A stretch of 10,338 nt of DNA from positions 1 to 10,338 of the forward strand of contig JABJAS010000204.1 in the NCBI GenBank assembly GCA_018666055.1, given 5' to 3'. This DNA is from Halieaceae bacterium. Lineage in GTDB: Bacteria; Pseudomonadota; Gammaproteobacteria; Pseudomonadales; Halieaceae. The notes beneath the pieces were generated by a model. That model saw only the letters and a list, made by a program, of their open reading frames with translations. It was not told the origin of the DNA and ran no database searches. Each line of letters starts with the position of its first letter. Position 1 is the first letter of the stretch. The translations under genes and the position numbers were made by a program. Shown here one piece after another: positions 1 through 7,044 of this stretch.

Positions 1-69
1 ATTCTCTCTGAGCAACTGTACCGCGCCTGGTCCATTCAGGCGGGTCATCCTTACCACCGAGGCAACTGA
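1..69 (+). CDS. rlmH: 23S rRNA (pseudouridine1915-N3)-methyltransferase RlmH, C-terminal end only (partial)
   Basis: Only the last 22 codons and the TGA stop are in the window. Frame 1 reads ILSEQLYRAWSIQAGHPYHR followed by GN and stop. The LYRAWSI...HPYH(R) ending is the conserved C-terminus of RlmH, a SPOUT-family methyltransferase that methylates pseudouridine 1915 in helix 69 of 23S rRNA. From family knowledge, this tail contributes to the active site. The gene lies directly upstream of mrdA, as in E. coli and Pseudomonas, which supports the call. Its stop (67-69) shares one base with the mrdA start (TGATG), so the two are probably coupled. The 5' part lies outside the window, so integrity cannot be judged. 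Confidence 0.88.
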   Translation: MLSEQLYRAWSIQAGHPYHRGN

Positions 70-1916
70 TGGCTAGACCACTCGACGCGCTGCGCGACAC
101 GCAAAGAGAGTGGATGATCAATCGCTCCCGTTTGATCGCCGCGCTCGTCGGCATTTTTGCCTTGCTGTTAATCCTAGTCTATCGCTACTACTCATTGCAG
201 ATTACACAGCATGACGACTTCTTAACCCAGTCTGATCGCAATCGTATTCGTGTCGAGGTGATTCCCCCGACACGAGGGCAAATTGTCGATCGTAAGGGTC
301 GTGTGCTGGCGCTCAATCAACCCACATTTGTGGTGGGTGTGGTTCAGGAACGCAGTGAAGATCTTGAGGCCTTAGTCGCGATTTTACGAGAGCGCTTTGC
401 CTTGTCAGACAGAGAGGTCAAAATTTTTTTTGAGCGATCTGCTCGTCGACGACCTTTCGAGGCAGTGCCTATTAAGCTCGGATTAGACGATACCGAACTT
501 GCCATGGTAGCTGTGGACTTACATTCTTTACCCGGTGTGGTGGTGGACGCGCAGTTGACCCGTTATTACCCGTTTGCTAGTACGCTGAGCCATGTTCTGG
601 GCTATGTGGGTCGTATCAGTACGGAGGATCTCGGTGTGCTCGATGCGGAGCGGTATCGCGGCACATTGCATACGGGAAAAGTGGGGCTGGAAAAGCGCTA
701 CGAGCGGCTCTTGCACGGCATGCCCGGCTTTCAACACGTTGAGACGAATGCGCACGGTCGTTTGTTGCGGGTGCTGGAGAAGGAACCGGCTCAGGCTGGG
801 CGAGACTTACAGCTCTATTTGGACCTTGATTTGCAGCGCGTTGCCACCGAGGCGCTCGGTGATCAGCGAGGCGCAGTCGTCGCATTAGACCCTCTTACGG
901 GTGGCGTGCTGGCAATGGTGTCTAATCCCAGTTATGACGCTAATCTGTTCGTGCAAGGCATTAGTTATGTCGATTATGCGCAACTGCGCGGATCACTCGA
1001 TACTCCCCTTTTGAATCGAGCAGTGCAGGGGCAGTACCCGCCGGGCTCAACGGTAAAACCATTACTGAGTTTAGGTGCTCTGGCGAGAGACTTGATTACT
1101 CCCGAGACGACCGTGCGCGACCCAGGGTGGTATCGCTTACCTGGCGATACTCGGCGTTATCGAGATTGGACGTTGCGTGTTAGAGGGGGTGGTCATGCCG
1201 AAACAGTCGATCTTCGATTGGCCATCGCTGAATCTTGCGATACCTATTTTTATGATTTGGCGCACCGAATGGGGATCGACACCATGGCAGAAATGCTGGC
1301 CCCTTTCGGTCTAGGCCTCCCCACGGGGATCGACACCACCGCCGAGCAGTCGGGCATTTTACCCAGCACTGAATGGAAGCGGAACCAGCTCAGACAAGCG
1401 TGGTATCCGGGAGAGACAATCAGTGCGGGTATCGGGCAAGGTTATATGCTGATGACGCCGCTTCAGTTGGCTCAGGCCGCGATGGTCATCGCCAACAAAG
1501 GCACCAGCTTTGTCCCATCGCTGGTTCATCGCGTCGGGGATCTGACGGTCGGTGGTGTCCCGCGAGCGCCGATCGCGATGGCGGAGGAGGATTGGCAGGC
1601 GGTGGTTGCGGGAATGGTAGATGTGATCCACTCACCTCAAGGGACTGCCGCCTCTATCTCCGATAACATCACCTATCAAATGGCGGGAAAGACGGGAACC
1701 TCCCAGGTGATTAGCATCGCTCAAGACGCCATTTATGATGAAGACAGTATTAGTGAGCGAAACCGAAATCACGGTTTATTCATTGCATTTGCCCCCGTGG
1801 ATAAGCCGCGGATCGTCGTCGCGGTAATCGCCGAGAATGGCGGGGGAAGCACTGCTGCCTCTCCTATTGCGCGCCGCGTTGTTGATGCCTGGCTGATTGA
1901 GACCGAGGATGTCTGA
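69..1916 (+). CDS. mrdA: Penicillin-binding protein 2 (elongasome D,D-transpeptidase)
   Basis: This is the class B PBP that cross-links new peptidoglycan during cell elongation, working with RodA in the inner membrane and facing the periplasm. The protein has 615 residues (E. coli about 633). A short cytoplasmic N-terminus is followed by one membrane segment at about residues 20-42. The pedestal domain begins with the conserved PTRGQIVDRKG stretch (67-77). The transpeptidase domain carries SxxK as STVK with the nucleophile at S327, SxD as SCD at 389-391, and KTGT at 541-544. D351, D366, H376 and C390 match the zinc-site residues reported for PBP2 of related bacteria, but the loop holding them seems a few residues longer (see findings). 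ATG 69 overlaps the rlmH stop and has GAGG at 59-62, a six-base spacing. The stop lies inside the start of rodA. The gene looks intact. Confidence 0.97.
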   Translation: MARPLDALRDTQREWMINRSRLIAALVGIFALLLILVYRYYSLQITQHDDFLTQSDRNRIRVEVIPPTRGQIVDRKGRVLALNQPTFVVGVVQERSEDLEALVAILRERFALSDREVKIFFERSARRRPFEAVPIKLGLDDTELAMVAVDLHSLPGVVVDAQLTRYYPFASTLSHVLGYVGRISTEDLGVLDAERYRGTLHTGKVGLEKRYERLLHGMPGFQHVETNAHGRLLRVLEKEPAQAGRDLQLYLDLDLQRVATEALGDQRGAVVALDPLTGGVLAMVSNPSYDANLFVQGISYVDYAQLRGSLDTPLLNRAVQGQYPPGSTVKPLLSLGALARDLITPETTVRDPGWYRLPGDTRRYRDWTLRVRGGGHAETVDLRLAIAESCDTYFYDLAHRMGIDTMAEMLAPFGLGLPTGIDTTAEQSGILPSTEWKRNQLRQAWYPGETISAGIGQGYMLMTPLQLAQAAMVIANKGTSFVPSLVHRVGDLTVGGVPRAPIAMAEEDWQAVVAGMVDVIHSPQGTAASISDNITYQMAGKTGTSQVISIAQDAIYDEDSISERNRNHGLFIAFAPVDKPRIVVAVIAENGGGSTAASPIARRVVDAWLIETEDV

Positions 1917-3048
1917 GTACAGCCGCTCTCTGGCCGACTCGCATCAAGCGTTTGCGCGCCCTAAGACGCCCGCGGAGCGGTTGCACCTTGACTTAGTGTT
2001 GCTCTTGCCTGTGGTCATGATTATGGCGATGGGCTTGTTCGTTTTATTCAGTGCCTCTGATTCGGACTGGGGTGCGGTTAATCGCCAGGTCAGAAATTTC
2101 ATTATCGGCTTTGGCGTGTTGCTGGCTGTTGCGCAAGTCCGAGTCGATACCCTTCAACGATGGGCGCCTATCTTGTATTTTGGCGCCCTACTGTTGCTGT
2201 TGTTAGTGCCTTTTTTTGGGGTTGGGGCAAAAGGTGCCCAGCGTTGGTTGAGTTTGGGGTTTATCCGTTTTCAACCATCGGAGATTATGAAGATTGCTAT
2301 GCCGCTGGCGGTTGCAGCTTGGGTGGTGCGAGGAGGTTTACCCCCTCGACCCAGTGCGACGCTTGCCGCTATTGCGATCATTGTCATCCCAGCGGCCACA
2401 ATCGCCTTCCAACCTGACTTGGGTACGGCCATATTGGTTGCCGCAAGTGGTCTTTTTGTGGTGTTTATGGCGGGCATCAGCGGGGTGCAGATTTTGAGTG
2501 CGGCGCTCGTTGCGCTAGCGGCTATCTGGCCCGCCTGGTTATTTTTACTGCGTGATTATCAGAAACAACGCATCCTGACCTTGTTTGACCCCGAGGCCGA
2601 CAAGTTGGGCGCGGGGTGGAATATCATTCAGTCTAAAACCGCAATCGGTTCCGGCGGTTGGTCGGGAAAAGGCTGGTTGCAAGGGACTCAATCACATCTC
2701 GATTTTTTACCCGAGAGCCAAACCGATTTTATCATCGCAGTACTGGCGGAGGAGTGGGGCTTTCGAGGCGTGCTCTGTTTGCTGGCGCTCTATGGGGCGG
2801 CAGTGGCGCGCGGTTTGTGGATTAGCTTCAGCGCGCAAACGAGTTATGGCCGCTTATTAGCGAGCGCGATCACACTGACTTTTTGTGTGTATATTATTGT
2901 GAACATGAGCATGGTGGCGGGCATATTGCCAGTCGTTGGCGTGCCTCTGCCCTTTGTGAGTTTTGGCGGGACTTCCATCGTCACACTGATGCTCGGTTTC
3001 GGTATTTTGATGGCCATCAGCACGGAAAAAAGGATTATCTCTCGATGA
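1909..3048 (+). CDS. rodA: RodA, SEDS-family peptidoglycan glycosyltransferase
   Basis: RodA polymerises lipid II into glycan strands and partners PBP2 in the elongasome. The 379-residue protein (E. coli 370) is a polytopic membrane protein with about ten hydrophobic segments; the first is near residues 28-48. SEDS hallmarks are FQPSE (E125), FQPDLGTA (167-174), the catalytic-region stretch LPESQTDFIIAVLAEEWGFRG with D273, and the C-terminal PLPFVSFGGTS (346-356). E125 and D273 correspond to E114 and D262 of E. coli RodA. ATG 1909 is chosen because it gives a family-like short N-terminus and overlaps the end of mrdA by eight bases (ATGTCTGA). Its only Shine-Dalgarno-like bases (GAGG) abut the ATG, so translation probably depends on coupling to mrdA. 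An in-frame TTG at 1897 would add four residues and is a less likely alternative. Confidence 0.96.
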   Translation: MSEYSRSLADSHQAFARPKTPAERLHLDLVLLLPVVMIMAMGLFVLFSASDSDWGAVNRQVRNFIIGFGVLLAVAQVRVDTLQRWAPILYFGALLLLLLVPFFGVGAKGAQRWLSLGFIRFQPSEIMKIAMPLAVAAWVVRGGLPPRPSATLAAIAIIVIPAATIAFQPDLGTAILVAASGLFVVFMAGISGVQILSAALVALAAIWPAWLFLLRDYQKQRILTLFDPEADKLGAGWNIIQSKTAIGSGGWSGKGWLQGTQSHLDFLPESQTDFIIAVLAEEWGFRGVLCLLALYGAAVARGLWISFSAQTSYGRLLASAITLTFCVYIIVNMSMVAGILPVVGVPLPFVSFGGTSIVTLMLGFGILMAISTEKRIISR

Positions 3049-4073
3049 AAATCATGACACCCCGCGTCAGATCCTTGGCCACCGCTCCTTGGTGGCGCTT
3101 GTGCCGAGGGGCAGTGGTGTGGGCCTGCTTCACCATGACACTGGGCGCTCAGGCTCAGGATTATAGTGATCGGGAAGAGGTGGCCGCTATTCTCACTGAA
3201 GTCGGTAGTGCTGGTGTTGATGTGGCGTGGGCGCGTGAGTTACTGGCAGGCGCCAAGCGACAGCAAAGTATCCTCGATGCCATTGCGCGCCCGGCGGAAA
3301 AAACCAAACCGTGGTATGACTATCGAGACATCTTTTTGACGGATCGGCGCACCCGCGAAGGGGTTGTCTTTTGGGATGCCCACGCAGCGGTCTTGGAAGA
3401 AATCAGTCAACGCACGGGGGTGCCGTCTGCAGTCATCGTGGCGATCATTGGTGTCGAGACGTTCTATGGCCGAATTACAGGCAGCTACCGAGTGATAGAT
3501 GCGTTGACGACGCTGGCATTTGATTACCCGAGGCGGTCGCCCTTTTTTACTCGAGAATTAGAGCAGTTTTTAATTCTAGCCTGGGAGTCCGGTAAGGACC
3601 CACTTGCCCTGAAGGGCTCCTATGCGGGAGCGATGGGCTATGGACAATTTATGCCATCGAGTTATCGCGCGTATGCGCGCAGCTTCGAGCCCGACGGTGT
3701 GCCGGATATTTGGGATAATCCCGCCGACGCGATCAGCAGTGTTGGGCATTATTTGAACGCGCATGGGTGGCAAGCCGGTGAACGCGTGCTCCTGGATGCG
3801 GTTGCGAATCAACCGCCTGATTCACTGTTTGCGGCGGGGCTAAAACCCTCTCAATCGATAGAAGCACTGGCGCAAGCGGGATTGTCGACCGAGGCAGACG
3901 CTGATCCCCAAACCCAAGTCACGCCCATCAGCCTTGAGACGACTGATGGACAGCGCTATTGGTTGGGACTGCAGAATTTTTACGTGATCACACGTTACAA
4001 TCACAGTGCCATGTACGCCATGGCCGTCTGGGAGCTGAGTGAAGCGATCTTGGCGGCGCGGCTAGCCCCCTGA
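3045..4073 (+). CDS. mltB: Lytic murein transglycosylase B family protein (MltB)
   Basis: MltB-type enzymes cleave the MurNAc-GlcNAc bond of peptidoglycan in the periplasm, leaving 1,6-anhydro ends. The protein has 342 residues. Family motifs are AIIGVETFYGR with the catalytic glutamate at E138, SYAGAMGYGQFMPSSY (192-207), the DIWDNPADAI-SVGHYL segment (221-236), and the C-terminal NFYVITRYNHS (311-321). The start at ATG 3045 overlaps the rodA stop as ATGA, with AAGGA at 3030-3034 about ten bases upstream. The N-terminus has several basic residues, a hydrophobic stretch near 22-34 and a probable signal peptidase I site after AQA (36-38). No good lipobox is seen: the only cysteine in the hydrophobic stretch, C27, is preceded by V-W-A. 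A periplasmic, non-lipidated form is therefore more likely here than the outer-membrane lipoprotein of E. coli. The open frame continues upstream inside rodA, but that is a shadow. Confidence 0.93.
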   Translation: MKIMTPRVRSLATAPWWRLCRGAVVWACFTMTLGAQAQDYSDREEVAAILTEVGSAGVDVAWARELLAGAKRQQSILDAIARPAEKTKPWYDYRDIFLTDRRTREGVVFWDAHAAVLEEISQRTGVPSAVIVAIIGVETFYGRITGSYRVIDALTTLAFDYPRRSPFFTRELEQFLILAWESGKDPLALKGSYAGAMGYGQFMPSSYRAYARSFEPDGVPDIWDNPADAISSVGHYLNAHGWQAGERVLLDAVANQPPDSLFAAGLKPSQSIEALAQAGLSTEADADPQTQVTPISLETTDGQRYWLGLQNFYVITRYNHSAMYAMAVWELSEAILAARLAP

Positions 4074-4090
4074 CATCACTTCATTGGGGA

Positions 4091-4843
4091 ATGGCGGCGG
4101 CTTTAATGCCGCTCATGGTTGCGTGCGCGAGTGCTCCCGGGCCTGCCGATCACGCACCAGTCCTAATTGAGGTCCCGGCCTGGCAGGACGCAGTGCCGCA
4201 GCCCGATCCACTGTTACCGGCGGGTAACGCAACACCGTATCAAGTTTTGGGTAAAACGTATCAGGTCATGGCGACTGCTGAAGCCTACGAAGCACAGGGC
4301 GTTGCGTCCTGGTATGGGATGAAGTTTCAGGGTAGGCCGACAGCCAATGGTGAAATTTTTGACGTGTATGCGCCGACAGCTGCGCATCGATCATTGCCGA
4401 TCCCCTCTTATGTTCGCGTGACGAACCTCAATAACGACCGGAGTGTGGTGTTGCGCGTTAATGATCGGGGACCTTTTCATCCAGATCGATTAATTGACCT
4501 CTCTTACGGGGCGGCAGTGCAATTAGGTTTTGCTGAGCAAGGCACCACCCGTGTCGTGATTGAGGCGATTAACCTAGCGGGGGTTGATGATCGTCGATCG
4601 TTGTCTGGATTCACCTATCGCTTTTTGCAGCTAGGCGCATATCAGTCTGAAGAGACGGCAACAGCATTAGCCCAATCTGTTCAGCAACGTTGGGGCTACC
4701 CCGTGTCAGTTGATCCAGTCGATAGCAATGGTACTCGCATGCATCGGGTCCGCGTGGGCCCTTTTGAACACATGGCGACATTAGAGCAAGCCAGTGGTCG
4801 CTTAACCGCTGGCGGCTATGGGCCTTTGCTGCGCATACCATGA
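4091..4843 (+). CDS. rlpA: RlpA, septal-ring lytic transglycosylase/lipoprotein (DPBB + SPOR domains)
   Basis: RlpA binds denuded glycan strands at the septum through its SPOR domain. In Pseudomonas aeruginosa it is a lytic transglycosylase, while the E. coli protein is thought inactive. Counting from ATG 4091 there are 250 residues. The double-psi beta-barrel domain (about 67-160) shows GVASWYG, TANGE and NDRGPF. E88, D91 and H99 have the spacing I recall for the active-site residues of the Pseudomonas enzyme. The SPOR domain (about 173-250) shows FLQLGAY and RVRVGPF. A lipobox-like MVAC puts the lipidated cysteine at residue 12, an unusually short signal peptide. GGGGA directly abuts ATG 4091, so it is badly placed as a ribosome site. 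An alternative CTG at 4070, overlapping the mltB stop, would add seven residues. The domain call is firm; the start is not. Confidence 0.93.
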   Translation: MAAALMPLMVACASAPGPADHAPVLIEVPAWQDAVPQPDPLLPAGNATPYQVLGKTYQVMATAEAYEAQGVASWYGMKFQGRPTANGEIFDVYAPTAAHRSLPIPSYVRVTNLNNDRSVVLRVNDRGPFHPDRLIDLSYGAAVQLGFAEQGTTRVVIEAINLAGVDDRRSLSGFTYRFLQLGAYQSEETATALAQSVQQRWGYPVSVDPVDSNGTRMHRVRVGPFEHMATLEQASGRLTAGGYGPLLRIP

Positions 4844-4874
4844 CACGCTGCGTTACCGCTGTTCCCTCGCGGGT

Positions 4875-4883
4875 TGTTACACT
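4875..4883 (+). promoter_or_regulatory. Possible extended -10 promoter for dacA
   Basis: The bases TGTTACACT give a TGn extension followed by TACACT (4878-4883), four of six matches to the sigma-70 -10 consensus. Transcription would start near 4890, about 35-55 bases before the candidate dacA starts. The best -35 candidate, TTACCG at 4853-4858, is weak and sits at a 19-base spacing. This is the only sizeable gap in the wall-gene block, which makes a promoter here plausible. The call rests on short matches only. Confidence 0.3.
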
Positions 4884-4925
4884 GGCGTCCCGAAAAGCAG
4901 CTGCGACGACGAGAGCCCTGCCACC

Positions 4926-6104
4926 ATGAGTATGAGAGACAATATGAAGCGTTTGATGTGTTGTTTGACCTTGGTGCTCATTTTCCCTTTGAGCGGTATT
5001 GCGAATTCACCATTAGTCCCCAGCGCGCCCTCAATTAACGCTGATTCCTATCTCTTGATCGATTTCGATACGGGGGCTGTTTTGGTCGAACACAACCCTG
5101 ATTTACGTTTGCCGCCGGCGAGTTTGACCAAATTAATGACCGCCTATATTTTGGCGCAAGAGGTAGAGTTGGGACGCTTGCAACTCGACGATATCGTGCC
5201 GGTAAGCCGCAATGCTTGGTCTCAGAACCCCACTTTTAAGGGCTCCTCTCTGATGTGGATCGAGCCTGGAAAGGCGGTGACGGTGGCGGAACTAGAGCGA
5301 GGTATTGTGATTTCGTCGGGTAATGATGCCACGGTGGCCATAGCAGAGCATATTGCGGGTAGTGAGGCGGCATTCGCCGATTTGATGAACCAATATGCCG
5401 AAACAATGGGCTTGGCCGGGACCCACTTTGAGAATAGTCACGGATTGCCTCACCCAGATCATCTGTCGACGGCCCGCGATCTGGCCGCGATAGCGGCTTC
5501 CGCTATTCGCGACCATCCGGATCGCTATGCGGTGTATAAAGAGCAGAGCTATACCTACAACGATATTACGCAATACAACCGTAACCATCTGCTGAGGGAA
5601 GATGCCTCAGTCGACGGTCTCAAAACGGGTTACACGCGTGTTGCTGGCTATGGTTTGGTGGCGTCTGCTCAGCGAGAGGGAATGCGATTGATCTCAGTTG
5701 TGATGGGTAGTAGTTCCGCCGCTAGCCGCAAAGCTGAGACGCGCAGTTTGCTCAATTATGGCTTTCGGTTTTTTGAGACAGTGCGGCCATTAGAAGCAGG
5801 CAGACCGTTGGTCGAACCTCGTGTGTGGAAAGGCAAGGCAGAGCGCGTAGCTCTGGGTGTGACGGCGGACAGTGTGATGACACTGCCACGAAGTACCGCA
5901 GCGATTGAGCACCTGATCGAGGTCGACGCGCCGCTGCGGGCGCCCCTCAACGTGGGAGATCGCGTTGGGAGGATTATGCTCAGTCGCTCTGGTGAGCCAG
6001 TGGGCGAAGTGCCACTCGAAGTTTTGCAGGCGGTGGAACCGGCAGGGTTTTTTGCTCGCCTGTGGGATGGCATCGTGCTCTGGTTTCAACAGCTGTTCGG
6101 TTAA
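4926..6104 (+). CDS. dacA: D-alanyl-D-alanine carboxypeptidase, PBP5/6 type (DacA/DacC family)
   Basis: This family removes the terminal D-alanine from peptidoglycan pentapeptides in the periplasm and so limits cross-linking. From ATG 4926 there are 392 residues (E. coli DacA 403). A signal peptide (basic MKRL, then a hydrophobic core to about residue 26) precedes the peptidase S11 domain, with SLTK (nucleophile S66, K69), SGN (131-133) and KTG (233-235). A PBP5 C-terminal beta domain follows. The last 20 or so residues (AGFFARLWDGIVLWFQQLFG) form the amphipathic helix that holds these enzymes to the inner membrane face. In-frame ATGs at 4926, 4932 and 4944 all give a workable signal peptide. 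None has a strong ribosome site; 4944 would start directly at MKRL and give 386 residues. The frame is open further upstream into rlpA, but that part does not look like a signal sequence. Confidence 0.95.
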   Translation: MSMRDNMKRLMCCLTLVLIFPLSGIANSPLVPSAPSINADSYLLIDFDTGAVLVEHNPDLRLPPASLTKLMTAYILAQEVELGRLQLDDIVPVSRNAWSQNPTFKGSSLMWIEPGKAVTVAELERGIVISSGNDATVAIAEHIAGSEAAFADLMNQYAETMGLAGTHFENSHGLPHPDHLSTARDLAAIAASAIRDHPDRYAVYKEQSYTYNDITQYNRNHLLREDASVDGLKTGYTRVAGYGLVASAQREGMRLISVVMGSSSAASRKAETRSLLNYGFRFFETVRPLEAGRPLVEPRVWKGKAERVALGVTADSVMTLPRSTAAIEHLIEVDAPLRAPLNVGDRVGRIMLSRSGEPVGEVPLEVLQAVEPAGFFARLWDGIVLWFQQLFG

Positions 6105-6110
6105 AATGAG

Positions 6111-6377
6111 ATGACAGAGGAACCGCCAAAAATTATCTTCCCTTGCGAGTATCCGATTAAGGTATTGGGTAGGGCGTGTGAGGCGTTTCAACCGACGGTT
6201 ATGGCGATATTTCACTCTCATGCTGAAGGATTCGATGTGTCTGGCGTAGTGGTAAAGGATTCTCGTAAAGGCACGTTTCAATCGATCACGATCACTATAG
6301 AGGCGAAGAGCGAGGCGCAGTTGTCCCTGATTCATAGGGAGCTTATGGATACTGGCCTGGTCTCGATGGTGATTTAG
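6111..6377 (+). CDS. ybeD: YbeD/DUF493 family small protein
   Basis: The 88-residue protein belongs to the DUF493 (YbeD) family. Its core reads PCEYPIKVLG near the N-terminus, then SRKGTFQSITITI (about 51-63), and it ends in LVSMVI. This matches the YbeD pattern of FPxxFxxKVMG, SSKGxYxSVSIT and a final VRMVL that I recall from E. coli. The fold is a small ferredoxin-like, ACT-resembling alpha/beta domain. No firm molecular role is known to me. Position is the strongest context: it lies between dacA and lipB, as in E. coli. The gap is six bases after dacA and four bases before lipB, so it is surely co-transcribed. No strong Shine-Dalgarno precedes ATG 6111, so coupling with dacA is likely. No membrane segment or signal peptide is visible. 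Confidence 0.9.
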   Translation: MTEEPPKIIFPCEYPIKVLGRACEAFQPTVMAIFHSHAEGFDVSGVVVKDSRKGTFQSITITIEAKSEAQLSLIHRELMDTGLVSMVI

Positions 6378-6381
6378 GGCT

Positions 6382-6996
6382 ATGCAATGTCGTCGCATGG
6401 GACTGGTGGCCTATCGACCCACATTGGAGTCGATGAAAGCCTTCACAGCGGGCCGGACTGCGGCCACAGAAGACGAAATTTGGTTACTACAGCATCCACC
6501 TGTTTACACTCAAGGCTTATCGGGTAAACCAGAGCACGTGCTTGATCCCGGGGATATTCCCGTCGTTCAGATTGATCGCGGTGGACAGGTGACCTATCAC
6601 GGACCGGGTCAGTGGATTGCTTACATTTTGTATGACCTGAGACGCGCTGGTGTCAATGTTCGAGAGTTGGTGACGCTGCTGGAGACTGCCGTGATCAATT
6701 TGTTGGCTGAGTTGGACATTGTGGCTAATGGTGATCCGCAGGCTCGAGGGGTTTACGTTGATGGTTGTAAGATCGCGGCGATGGGTTTGAGGGTCAGTAG
6801 AGGGCGGAGCTACCATGGACTATCGCTCAATGCCGACATGAACCTCGCGCCGTTCTCGGGCATCAACCCCTGTGGCTACGAAGGCTTAGCAGTGACTTCG
6901 ATTGCAGAGCTGCTGGGTGATCGCTGCCCCTCTGTAGAGGCAGTGGGCGCGTCATTAGTGCGGCATTTGCAAGACGTTTTGCCAAGTCCCACCTGA
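6382..6996 (+). CDS. lipB: Octanoyl-[acyl-carrier-protein]:protein N-octanoyltransferase
   Basis: LipB transfers the octanoyl group from acyl carrier protein to a lysine of lipoyl domains (pyruvate and 2-oxoglutarate dehydrogenases, glycine cleavage H protein). This is the first step of lipoate synthesis, before sulfur insertion by LipA, and is cytoplasmic. The protein has 204 residues, typical for the family. Signature motifs are RGGQVTYHGPGQ (66-77), GCKIAAMGLRVSRG (128-141) with catalytic K130, SYHGLSLN (143-150) and INPCGYEG (161-168) with the acyl-thioester cysteine C164. ATG 6382 is used, with AGGG a few bases upstream. An in-frame ATG at 6397 would remove five residues, and the conserved LGLVxYxPT-like region starts right after it. 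lipA does not follow in this window; prfC does. The stop lies at the edge of a hairpin and of the putative prfC promoter. Confidence 0.96.
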   Translation: MQCRRMGLVAYRPTLESMKAFTAGRTAATEDEIWLLQHPPVYTQGLSGKPEHVLDPGDIPVVQIDRGGQVTYHGPGQWIAYILYDLRRAGVNVRELVTLLETAVINLLAELDIVANGDPQARGVYVDGCKIAAMGLRVSRGRSYHGLSLNADMNLAPFSGINPCGYEGLAVTSIAELLGDRCPSVEAVGASLVRHLQDVLPSPT

Positions 6997-7013
6997 CGAG
7001 ACTCGTGTGGGCT
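6985..7013 (+). terminator. Imperfect hairpin at the end of lipB (possible terminator or operator)
   Basis: An interrupted inverted repeat spans the lipB stop codon. AG-CCCAC (6985-6992, with T6987 unpaired) faces GTGGG-CT (7007-7013), and inside it ACGA (6996-6999) faces TCGT (7003-7006) around a GAC loop. CTG (6993-6995) is bulged. That gives about eleven pairs. No T-run follows (next bases GGCATAATC), so it is not a textbook intrinsic terminator. It may end or protect the lipB message, or act as a DNA site within the prfC promoter, whose -35 and spacer it covers. Confidence 0.35.
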
Positions 7014-7021
7014 GGCATAAT
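6993..7021 (+). promoter_or_regulatory. Putative sigma-70 promoter for prfC (extended -10)
   Basis: CTGACG (6993-6998) matches TTGACA at four of six positions. It is followed by a 17-base spacer and CATAAT (7016-7021), five of six matches to the -10 consensus. TGG (7013-7015) directly before CATAAT supplies the TGn extension. Initiation would fall near 7028, leaving a short leader that still contains the prfC ribosome site at 7035-7039. The -35 overlaps the lipB stop codon. This is the best promoter-like sequence I found, but it rests on consensus matching alone. Confidence 0.55.
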
Positions 7022-7034
7022 CGCGAGCCGGTCT

Positions 7035-7039
7035 AGGAG
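7035..7039 (+). promoter_or_regulatory. Ribosome binding site of prfC
   Basis: AGGAG lies five bases before ATG 7045. It is a clear Shine-Dalgarno match, unlike those of most genes upstream, and fixes the prfC start. Its presence fits prfC being translated independently of lipB. Confidence 0.8.
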
Positions 7040-7044
7040 TCACC

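Noticed and set aside
1271..1338. A 14-base direct repeat (GGGGATCGACACCA) at 1271-1284 and 1325-1338
   Set aside because: Both copies encode conserved PBP2 stretches (MGIDT and TGIDT) in the same frame, 18 codons apart, so protein constraint and chance explain it.
1359..1666. Open frames of about 90-97 residues on both strands inside mrdA
   Set aside because: They lie wholly within the transpeptidase domain coding region and have no family resemblance or ribosome sites.
2883..3044. Upstream in-frame extension of mltB inside rodA
   Set aside because: The 54 extra residues overlap the conserved C-terminus of rodA and would bury the signal peptide. ATG 3045 with AAGGA and ATGA overlap is the better start.
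4897..4904. GCAGCTGC palindrome upstream of dacA
   Set aside because: An eight-base perfect palindrome is expected by chance at this scale, and there is no second copy or flanking structure to suggest an operator.
4818..4925. Upstream in-frame extension of dacA into the rlpA 3' end
   Set aside because: It would place 36 Cys-rich, unrelated residues before the signal peptide. The frame is simply open by chance.
5790..6398. A 202-residue open frame on the minus strand covering the end of dacA and all of ybeD
   Set aside because: It is antisense to three well-supported genes, is rich in Arg/His and low-complexity composition, and shows no motif or ribosome site. It is a reading-frame shadow.
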